Assembly (NCBI GenBank): GCA_051880395.1 | Contig: JBJENW010000008.1 | Location: 1-5,148, forward strand | Source: JBJENW01 sp051880395 | GTDB taxonomy: Bacteria > Bacillota > Clostridia > Lachnospirales > Lachnospiraceae | DNA length: 5,148 bases | Reading direction: 5' to 3' | Shown: one piece after another, positions 1 through 5,148 of the stretch | Numbering within the stretch: position 1 is the stretch's first letter | Layout of the letters: every line of letters starts with the position of its first letter | Translations under genes and position numbers: made by a program | The notes under the pieces: generated by a model | What the model saw: only the letters and a program-made list of their open reading frames with translations | Told to the model about the DNA's origin: nothing | Databases searched by the model: none

Positions 1-170
1 CTGTAAGATGCCGCCCCGTGTTCTGCGCCTGCCCGAATCCCGGAAACGTCCGTAAGGAAATCCCCCAGGCTGAGATCTGTTTCGCCAAGCCACCCCCAAA
101 GAGTGGTGGGGTCGATACCGTTTCGGGTAGCCCATAAAGTAGTGGTCGCAACATTTACACCTATATAAAG
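1..170 (-). ncRNA. Candidate structured ncRNA, left copy (3' end outside window)
   Basis: This block has no credible ORF and is visibly richer in G+C than the neighbouring spacer. Read on the minus strand, it aligns collinearly with the block at 4936-5148 (+). Shared motifs, given 5' to 3' on the minus strand, are CTTTATATAGG (170-160), CTACTTTATGGG (142-131), CCACCACTCTTTGGG (109-95), ATCTCAGCC (76-68), GGGGGATTTCC (66-56) and CGGACGTTTCC (52-42). The distance from the first to the last motif is 118 nt here and 119 nt in the other copy. Two hairpins can be drawn: 113-108 with 97-92 around a 10-nt loop, and CGGA 52-49 with TTCG 37-34 around an 11-nt loop. Both have equivalents in the right copy. 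The similarity continues to the window edge, so the 3' end is missing. The 5' end is set at the start of strong similarity and could lie a few bases upstream. No convincing promoter was found. The function is unknown; the raiA-motif RNA or another large clostridial RNA class is possible but unverified. Confidence 0.6.
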
Positions 171-313
171 CGTAAAAATTGCGTATGACTAGTGAAACGG
201 TTTCTGGACAATATAGGTAAGTTTGTCCGTATTTTACACAGAAAGATCTGGATTGGCCATATTAGTTCGAAAAAAAATCTTAGATAATAAAAGAAAAAGC
301 GAAAGGAGAAAGT
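171..313. other. Divergent intergenic spacer with small palindromes
   Basis: This AT-rich spacer lies between the left RNA candidate (minus) and the MMPL gene (plus), so it should hold the promoters of both. Two palindromes are visible: GAAAC-G-GTTTC at 194-204, and GGACAA at 206-211 facing TTGTCC at 223-228. Either could be an operator, but no known regulator site was recognised. Possible promoter elements are weak. For the transporter there is TTTACA (233-238), a 19-nt spacer and CATATT (258-263). For the left RNA there is TTGTCC (211-206, minus), a 17-nt spacer and TCATAC (188-183). Neither is good enough to annotate as a promoter. The transporter's ribosome binding site, AAAGGAG, lies at 302-308. 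Confidence 0.4.
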
Positions 314-2344
314 ATGGAAAAGTTATACAGTATGGTCATTCGCATGCGAAAAGCGATCATGGTGGTATTTTTTATTGTGGCAGGTGTGTGTATGTATTTC
401 AGTCGTTTTGTATCCGTAAATTATGATATGAATTCCTATCTGCCAGATGATGCACCATCCACAACTGCATTGCATGTCATGGAGGAGGAATTTGACGGAG
501 CGATTCCGAATGCCAGAGTTTTGGTGAAAGATGTAAATAAAAAACAGGCTTTAGACTATAAGAAAAAATTGGAGGCGGTAGAAGGTGTGCTTTCTGTAAT
601 GTGGGTCGATGATGCGCTGCCTACAGATTTGCCATTGGAAGCATATGATAAGGAGACACTCGAAGCCTACTATAAAAATGGAGCAGCACTTTTTACGGTT
701 ACGATCAAAGAAGAAGCCATTAATTCTGCGGTACCTGCGATTCGTAAAGTTATTGGAACAAAAAACGCGATGAGTGGTTCGGCTGTCAGCACAGCGGTGG
801 CAACAGAGAGTACGGTATCAGAGATTCGAAAAATGACGATCATTGCAGTGCTGTTTTTATTGATCGTATTGACGATTACGACAAACTCCTGGGTAGAACC
901 TTTTGTGGTATTGCTTGGTCTGGGAATCGCAGTTGTGATCAATTCTGGTTCGAATCTGATTTTTGGAGAGATTTCTTTTGTGACAAACGCAGCGGGAACG
1001 ATCCTTCAGTTGGCAGTGTCTTTGGATTACTCCGTTTTTCTGATTCACAGATTTGCTGAGTGTAGAAAAGAAGCCAAACCAAAGGAGGCAATGAAAGAAG
1101 CATTGGTTTGTTCGACTTCCTCTATTTTATCCAGTGGATTGACCACTGTGATTGGATTCTTAGCATTGGTCATGATGCGGTTTAAAATCGGACCAGATTT
1201 AGGACTTGCGCTTGCAAAAGGAATTGCGATCAGCCTGCTTACCGTATTTTTCTTTATGCCGGGGCTGATTTTAGCAACTTATCGTTGGATGGATCGAACG
1301 GAACATAAAGCATTTTTACCTTCGTTTCGCAGATTTGGCAAAGTGATACGTAAAGTGATGATCCCCTGCATGTGTGTGTTTCTTGCTTTAATTATTCCGT
1401 CTTATATTGCAAGTATAAAGAATGAGTATTATTATGGATCATCCCATATTTTCGATGTGGGAACAAAACTTGGAGATGATACGAAACAAATTCAGGATAT
1501 TTTTGGAAAGAATGACACATATGTGCTGATGGTGCCAAAGGGCGATGAGAAGACAGAGCGAGAGCTTACGGAAAAACTGAATGCGATGGATAAAATCACC
1601 TCTATTACATCATTGTCAAATATTCTTGGTCCTTCCGTACCGACAAGTATTTTGCCGGATTCTTTGCGAAAACAGTTAGAGTCAGAACAGTATCATCGAA
1701 TGGTTTTATCGGTTGCAGTAGATTATGAAGGAGAGGAAACGATAGCACTAGTAGAAAAAATTAGGAAAACGGCACAGGAATATTATCCGGATTCTTATTA
1801 TCTGGCTGGAGAAGGCGTGAGTACCTATGATTTGATGGATACCGTAACTGCCGATATGATAAAGGTAAATCTGCTTGCGATTGGAGCAGTATTTTTGGTA
1901 CTTTTGTTTACGATGAGGTCGATCTCGCTTCCGATTATGTTAGTACTTACGATAGAAACAGCCATCTGGCTCAACTTATCTGTTCCGTATCTGATGAAAC
2001 AGCCATTGTTTTACATTGCCTATTTGATCATCAGCTCTATACAGTTGGGAGCGACAGTCGATTATGCAATTCTTTTGACAGAACGCTATAAAGAAAATCG
2101 TGAAACACTGGATAAAAAAACATGTATCGTTGAGACGATTTCAAATGTAACGGCATCCATTCTGACTTCTGGCATGGTGCTTATGGTTGTCGGATTTTTG
2201 CTGGGTGTGATATCCACACATGGTTTACTATCACAGCTTGGCTATCTGATTGGGCGTGGTACGATTTGTTCTTTGATTGCGGTATTGTTTGTTCTTCCGG
2301 GATTTTTATATGTATTAGACCGCACATTTATCAAGAAAAAATAA
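314..2344 (+). CDS. MMPL/RND-superfamily membrane transporter
   Basis: This is a 676-residue predicted exporter of the MMPL branch of the RND superfamily, acting in the cytoplasmic membrane and probably proton-driven. It shows the duplicated RND layout. TM1 (about 13-34) is followed by an extracytoplasmic domain (about 35-172) and TM2-6 (about 175-190, 196-218, 222-247, 267-288, 297-322). TM7 (about 346-366) is followed by a second outside domain (about 367-515) and TM8-12 (about 516-667). Each half carries the Asp-Tyr pair expected in TM4 and TM10 of MMPL proteins: D238-Y239 in SLDYSVFLIHRF and D583-Y584 in TVDYAILLTERY. In MmpL3 these pairs form the proton relay. The start is chosen because AAAGGAG lies 5 nt upstream of the ATG. 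The length fits the compact Gram-positive members. It forms a single-gene unit closed by the terminator at 2352-2386, and no regulator or partner gene is visible. The substrate cannot be told; lipids, siderophores, peptides or drugs are all possible for the family. Confidence 0.93.
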   Translation: MEKLYSMVIRMRKAIMVVFFIVAGVCMYFSRFVSVNYDMNSYLPDDAPSTTALHVMEEEFDGAIPNARVLVKDVNKKQALDYKKKLEAVEGVLSVMWVDDALPTDLPLEAYDKETLEAYYKNGAALFTVTIKEEAINSAVPAIRKVIGTKNAMSGSAVSTAVATESTVSEIRKMTIIAVLFLLIVLTITTNSWVEPFVVLLGLGIAVVINSGSNLIFGEISFVTNAAGTILQLAVSLDYSVFLIHRFAECRKEAKPKEAMKEALVCSTSSILSSGLTTVIGFLALVMMRFKIGPDLGLALAKGIAISLLTVFFFMPGLILATYRWMDRTEHKAFLPSFRRFGKVIRKVMIPCMCVFLALIIPSYIASIKNEYYYGSSHIFDVGTKLGDDTKQIQDIFGKNDTYVLMVPKGDEKTERELTEKLNAMDKITSITSLSNILGPSVPTSILPDSLRKQLESEQYHRMVLSVAVDYEGEETIALVEKIRKTAQEYYPDSYYLAGEGVSTYDLMDTVTADMIKVNLLAIGAVFLVLLFTMRSISLPIMLVLTIETAIWLNLSVPYLMKQPLFYIAYLIISSIQLGATVDYAILLTERYKENRETLDKKTCIVETISNVTASILTSGMVLMVVGFLLGVISTHGLLSQLGYLIGRGTICSLIAVLFVLPGFLYVLDRTFIKKK

Positions 2345-2351
2345 AAAGAAA

Positions 2352-2386
2352 CCTCAGACTTCAGAAAAAAGTCTGAGGCTTTTTTT
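2352..2386. terminator. Bidirectional intrinsic terminator
   Basis: A perfect 10-bp stem (CCTCAGACTT at 2352-2361 with AAGTCTGAGG at 2369-2378) closes a 7-nt loop. On the plus strand it is followed by C and seven T (2380-2386), which ends the MMPL transcript 7 nt after its stop codon. On the minus strand the stem is followed by a U-rich run (TTTCTTTTTATTTTT, 2351-2337), which ends the tyrA-aroA transcript. The plus-strand T-tract shares bases with the aroA stop codon (2387-2385), so the two convergent units are packed with almost no spacer. The U-rich run on the minus strand reads into the last codons of the MMPL gene. Confidence 0.93.
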
Positions 2387-3671
2387 ACTTGGAAAGGCGT
2401 TGTAAATCCTGATAAAATTCCGGATAAGAGATGGTGACACAATCGCTGTCTAAGATGGTTGTTTCCCCTTCTGCTGCGAGTGCAGCAACCGCAAATGCCA
2501 TTGCAATTCTGTGATCTTTATGCGAATGAATTTCAGCACCATGCAGAGGTTTCCCACCATGGATGATCATGCCGTCATCGGTTGGAGTGATATCTGCGCC
2601 CATAGCACGTAAATTTTCTGTAACAGTTTCGATTCGGTTGGATTCTTTTACTTTTAATTCTGCTGCATCCTTAATAATTGTTGTACCTTCCGCAAAAGCG
2701 GCCATAACAGCAATGACTGGAATTTCGTCGATCAGGGTTGGAATGATTTCACCACCGACCGTTGCAGCATGTAGAGCGCCGGATCGGATCAAAAGATCAC
2801 AAACTGGTTCACCGGATACCAAATGCTCATTTAATCGGGTGATATCTGCGCCCATGGATTCTGCTACACGCAAAATGCCGTCACGTGTTGGATTGACGCC
2901 GACATTTTTTAATAAAACTTCGGAGTTCGGAACTAACAGTGCTGCAACAATAAAGTAGGCAGCGGAAGAAATATCCCCCGGAACGGCAATTTTTTGTCCA
3001 GATAAAATTGGTTCCGGCTCGATCGAGGCCGTCGTATCTTTGGATGTAACGGTCGCACCAAATCCACGAAGCATCAACTCGGTATGGTTGCGGGATAACA
3101 CTGGTTCTGTCACGCTAGTTGTGTTGTCTGCATATAAACCTGCTAAAAGGACACAGGATTTTACCTGTGCAGATGCTACAGGGGACTGATAATGAATTCC
3201 TTTGATCGAACCGCCCTGAATGGTAAATGGTGCGCAATCATTTCCGCGTTCGCAGTGAATGGAAGCTCCCATCTGTGTCAGCGGAGTGATGATACGCTTC
3301 ATCGGACGTGTCTGAATGGATGCGTCTCCGTTTAGAGTAGAAGCAAACGGCTGTCCGGCGAGAATACCTGAGATCAGACGGGTGGTTGTTCCGCTGTTTC
3401 CGACGTCTAAAATGTCGTTTGGTTTTAAAAGACCGTGGAGACCTTTCCCATGAACGGTTACGCGGCTGCCGTTTCGTTCTATTTCAATGCCCATTTTTTG
3501 AAAACAGGATATTGTGGAAAGACAGTCTGCTCCTTCCAAAAAATCGGTGATCTCTGTCGTACCGTTTGCAATCGAACCAAACATAATGGCGCGGTGGGAG
3601 ATGGATTTATCTCCAGGAACCGTACATTCGCCTTTTAAGGCAGTTGCTTTTTTTAATGTAATGGATGCCAT
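2385..3671 (-). CDS. aroA: 3-phosphoshikimate 1-carboxyvinyltransferase (EPSP synthase), class II type
   Basis: The product transfers the enolpyruvyl group of PEP to shikimate-3-phosphate, making EPSP in the sixth step of the cytoplasmic shikimate pathway. The 428 residues are the normal full length. Visible active-site elements are VPGDKSISHR (18-27, with K22, S23 and R27), GNSGTTTR (91-98), RPMKR (122-126), SAQVK (167-171), D315 in LIDEIP, KESNR (342-346, with E343) and DHRIAMAF (386-393). The four short signatures that define class II enzymes are all present: GDKS, SAQVK, RNHTE (194-198) and NPTR (260-263). However, the position matching E. coli Gly96 is still glycine (G94), unlike the alanine of the CP4 enzyme, so glyphosate tolerance cannot be read off. 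The start is supported by AAAGGA (3684-3679) 7 nt upstream of the ATG. The gene lies 34 bp after tyrA, with no promoter or terminator seen between them, so cotranscription is likely. The two-domain inside-out alpha/beta barrel is expected from the family. Confidence 0.97.
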   Translation of the reverse strand: MASITLKKATALKGECTVPGDKSISHRAIMFGSIANGTTEITDFLEGADCLSTISCFQKMGIEIERNGSRVTVHGKGLHGLLKPNDILDVGNSGTTTRLISGILAGQPFASTLNGDASIQTRPMKRIITPLTQMGASIHCERGNDCAPFTIQGGSIKGIHYQSPVASAQVKSCVLLAGLYADNTTSVTEPVLSRNHTELMLRGFGATVTSKDTTASIEPEPILSGQKIAVPGDISSAAYFIVAALLVPNSEVLLKNVGVNPTRDGILRVAESMGADITRLNEHLVSGEPVCDLLIRSGALHAATVGGEIIPTLIDEIPVIAVMAAFAEGTTIIKDAAELKVKESNRIETVTENLRAMGADITPTDDGMIIHGGKPLHGAEIHSHKDHRIAMAFAVAALAAEGETTILDSDCVTISYPEFYQDLQRLSK

Positions 3672-3705
3672 AATCTAATCCTTTCTGAATTTAAAATGGT
3701 GAACG

Positions 3706-4803
3706 TTATTGTTGTGGAATTGTTACTGTATAATGATGTTCTTTTAACAGTTGTGCGGCTTTTTCTAGTGGTGCGTGCTGATAAAATTCTAATCGGAGAA
3801 CGCCCTCGTAATCCTCACGGTTGTGAACAATTCCGATATTTTTCAGGCTGATTGCGTGATCTGCCAGAAGCTGTGCTACTTTTGCTATATTTCCGGTCTC
3901 ATCGATCAGATCGCAGTACAGATAATGTGCCCGTTTCAGCGGTCCGTGATCGGTATTGGAAAAGGAATCCCTGTATTCTTTGGAGGAGGCGAAAAAATCA
4001 AAGATTGCATCTGAATCTTGAGAGCGAATCGCTGTTTCAATCGTTTCAAGTGTTTCCTTTAACGCAAAAAGAACACGCAAAATCTGATCCCTGTTTGTCA
4101 TACAGACCTGCTGCCACATAACCGGCGATGAGGATGCAATGCGGGTAATATCTTTGAATCCGCCTGCAGCGATGGATTTCATCGTCTCATCGTTCGAATC
4201 GAGTTTTTTTACCATATTTACAAGTGTAGCGGCAAGAATATGAGGCACATGGCTGATCGCTGCGGTCACATAATCATGGCATTCCGGTGTCAGGAGAAGC
4301 GGTAAAGTGCCAAGTGATGCGAAAAAATCGCGCATCTGTAAAGTCTGTTCGGTTGGAAAAGCCGATGATGGTGTTAAAATAAAATATGCGTTCTCAAATA
4401 AGTAAGCGGTTGCATTTGCATAACCGGATTTCTCGGAGCCTGCCATGGGATGCCCGCCGATAAATTGCGCATCTAATCCGAGTTTATGAATGGCAGTATG
4501 GATATTTCCCTTGACACTACCGACATCAGAAAGAATACAATCCGCTCGAAGCTGCGGTTTTATTTTTTCTAAAAAAGATACATTCGTATGTACAGGTGCG
4601 CACAAAAATAAAATATCGCAATCACAAAAATCCTTAAGATCGCTGCATCTGGTAACAGTTTGTTCAGCTTCGGCAGTTTTCAAAGATGTTTCGTCAATGT
4701 CATAGGCGATCAATTCCATTTTCGGATAAATACGGTGTATGGTTTTTGCAAGAGAGCCGCCAATGAGACCAAGGCCAAAAAAGCCTGCTTTTTTTATCTG
4801 CAT
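3706..4803 (-). CDS. tyrA: Prephenate dehydrogenase with C-terminal ACT domain
   Basis: The product oxidatively decarboxylates prephenate to 4-hydroxyphenylpyruvate, the committed step to tyrosine. The 365 residues show an N-terminal Rossmann domain with GLGLIGGS (10-17). An acidic D35 at the end of the second strand favours NAD+ over NADP+. DVGSVKG (93-99, S96) and GGHPMAGSEKSG (116-127) follow, with H118 as the expected catalytic histidine. The helical dimerisation and substrate domain has SHVPH (184-188) and ITRIASSSPVMW (219-230), whose R221 is the likely prephenate-binding arginine. An ACT domain covers about 296-365 and suggests amino-acid feedback control, most likely by tyrosine, as known for related Firmicutes enzymes. 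There is no fused chorismate mutase. The ATG has AGGAGG (4817-4812) 8 nt upstream. It is the first gene of the operon within the window and is transcribed from the promoter at 4869-4897. No T-box is possible in the roughly 60-nt leader. Confidence 0.96.
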   Translation of the reverse strand: MQIKKAGFFGLGLIGGSLAKTIHRIYPKMELIAYDIDETSLKTAEAEQTVTRCSDLKDFCDCDILFLCAPVHTNVSFLEKIKPQLRADCILSDVGSVKGNIHTAIHKLGLDAQFIGGHPMAGSEKSGYANATAYLFENAYFILTPSSAFPTEQTLQMRDFFASLGTLPLLLTPECHDYVTAAISHVPHILAATLVNMVKKLDSNDETMKSIAAGGFKDITRIASSSPVMWQQVCMTNRDQILRVLFALKETLETIETAIRSQDSDAIFDFFASSKEYRDSFSNTDHGPLKRAHYLYCDLIDETGNIAKVAQLLADHAISLKNIGIVHNREDYEGVLRLEFYQHAPLEKAAQLLKEHHYTVTIPQQ

Positions 4804-4838
4804 GAGAGTTGCCTCCTAAAATTTAGCTTGTTGTAAAA

Positions 4839-4854
4839 TGCGCCTTTTGGCGCA
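4839..4854 (-). promoter_or_regulatory. Small hairpin in the tyrA 5' leader (possible weak attenuator)
   Basis: The tyrA leader contains a perfect 6-bp inverted repeat, TGCGCC-AAAA-GGCGCA, followed on the minus strand by TTTTAC. The GC-rich stem and the short U-run resemble a weak intrinsic terminator placed between the promoter (4869-4897) and the ribosome binding site (4812-4817). It could act in attenuation or protect the 5' end of the mRNA. The U-run is only four long and no alternative anti-terminator pairing was seen, so a regulatory role is speculative. The element is real as a repeat; its function is not shown. Confidence 0.45.
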
Positions 4855-4868
4855 GTCATTGCCTATTT

Positions 4869-4897
4869 ATGATACGAGGTTTTAAAAAAAAAGTCAA
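4869..4897 (-). promoter_or_regulatory. Sigma-A-type promoter of tyrA-aroA
   Basis: On the minus strand there is a -35 box TTGACT (4897-4892), a 17-nt spacer and a -10 box TATCAT (4874-4869), each matching five of six consensus bases. Transcription would start near 4862, giving a leader of about 60 nt before the tyrA ATG at 4803. The spacer is rich in T/A, including a nine-T run. The box lies about 40 bp from the start of the divergent RNA candidate at 4936, so the two units share a compact control region. Confidence 0.75.
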
Positions 4898-4935
4898 CAC
4901 ACTTGTGCGAAGTTACTGCTTGCAAGATCATTTCT

Positions 4936-5148
4936 CTTTATATGGGCGTAAGTCTTTGCGGGCTCTACTTTATTGACCTCCCAATACATTTTCGTGGCCA
5001 CCACTTTTTGGGCACTTTGCTGAAAAATATCTCAACCGAGGGGGATTTCCTATGCGGACGTTTCCAGTATCCGGTGGACACAGCGACAGGGGTGGAGGGT
5101 ACAGATCTGGCTAGACAGAAATGAAGTCGAGTTTGGAGGGGAGCGTTT
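4936..5148 (+). ncRNA. Candidate structured ncRNA, right copy (3' end outside window)
   Basis: This is the partner of the block at 1-170, in the opposite orientation. Shared motifs on the plus strand are CTTTATATGGGCGTAA (4936-4951), CTACTTTAT (4965-4973), CCACCACTTTTTGGG (4998-5012), ATCTCAACC (5029-5037), GGGGGATTTCC (5040-5050) and CGGACGTTTCC (5055-5065). Similarity fades after about 5103, where the left copy is cut by the window edge. Two hairpins match those of the left copy. GTGGCC 4994-4999 pairs with GGGCAC 5010-5015 around a 10-nt loop, with one G-G mismatch; its third pair is G-C here and C-G in the left copy. CGGA 5055-5058 pairs with TCCG 5070-5073, which is TTCG in the left copy and still pairs. 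A TTG-initiated reading frame crosses the block, but it has no ribosome binding site and no counterpart in the left copy. A possible promoter, TTGTGC (4903-4908), 17 nt, GATCAT (4926-4931), is weak. The 3' end is not visible. The RNA class is not firmly identified. Confidence 0.6.

Noticed and set aside
191..205. Catabolite-responsive (cre) site at the GAAACGGTTTC palindrome
   Set aside because: The palindrome has an odd-length centre and does not fit the cre consensus, which needs a central CG with the flanks one base further apart.
223..426. A short plus-strand ORF overlapping the start of the MMPL gene in another frame
   Set aside because: The AAAGGAG site is positioned for the ATG at 314, and the peptide has no recognisable features.
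2563..2958. A 131-codon plus-strand ORF inside aroA
   Set aside because: It lies wholly antisense to a well-conserved aroA, has a low-complexity Ser/Thr/Ala/Ile composition and no plausible upstream ribosome binding site. It is a shadow frame.
4804..4862. A T-box or other tyrosine-responsive riboswitch in the tyrA leader
   Set aside because: The leader from the predicted start site is only about 60 nt and contains just one small hairpin, far too short for a T-box.
4903..5124. A 73-codon plus-strand ORF across the right RNA block, starting with TTG
   Set aside because: There is no ribosome binding site, the start is a rare codon, the homologous left copy has no matching frame, and the indels between copies are single bases. 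It is best explained by chance over an RNA.
1..5148. Terminal inverted repeats of a transposon or integrated element bounded by the two end blocks
   Set aside because: The copies are diverged, long, internally indel-bearing and GC-rich. There is no transposase, recombinase or target duplication, and the enclosed genes are housekeeping. A paralogous RNA pair explains the pattern better.

Overview
The window reads like a chromosome segment of a moderately low-GC Gram-positive bacterium, most likely a gut-type clostridium (Lachnospiraceae or a close relative). The reasons are AGGAGG-type ribosome binding sites at short spacing, a TTGACT-17-TATCAT sigma-A-type promoter, AT-rich spacers, an ACT-domain TyrA next to a Bacillus-type AroA, and an actinobacterial/Firmicutes-style MMPL exporter. 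This placement is inference from sequence style; no search was run.

Layout, left to right. (1) Bases 1-170 hold a GC-rich block with no credible ORF; it reads on the minus strand and runs off the left edge. (2) Bases 171-313 are an AT-rich spacer with two small palindromes, shared by that block and the next gene. (3) 314-2344 (+) encodes a 12-TM MMPL/RND-superfamily transporter. (4) 2352-2386 is a strong hairpin with U-tracts on both sides, serving two convergent transcription units. (5) 3671-2385 (-) is aroA (EPSP synthase, class II signatures). (6) 4803-3706 (-) is tyrA (prephenate dehydrogenase with ACT domain), 34 bp upstream of aroA and evidently in one operon with it. (7) 4804-4935 carries the tyrA promoter and a short leader with a small hairpin. 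(8) From 4936 to the right edge (+) lies a second GC-rich block, clearly homologous to the block at 1-170.

The two aro genes act around chorismate: AroA makes EPSP, the immediate precursor of chorismate, and TyrA commits prephenate to tyrosine. The transporter is a separate unit with no visible link to this pathway.

The most interesting signal is the pair of divergently oriented, diverged copies of one element at the two window ends. They share many ungapped or nearly ungapped motifs in the same order and spacing over about 120-165 nt. They also share two foldable hairpins, and the substitutions between copies partly preserve the pairing. I interpret them as two paralogous structured non-coding RNAs, both truncated by the window edges. 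A highly conserved clostridial RNA class such as the raiA motif is a possible identity that I could not verify.
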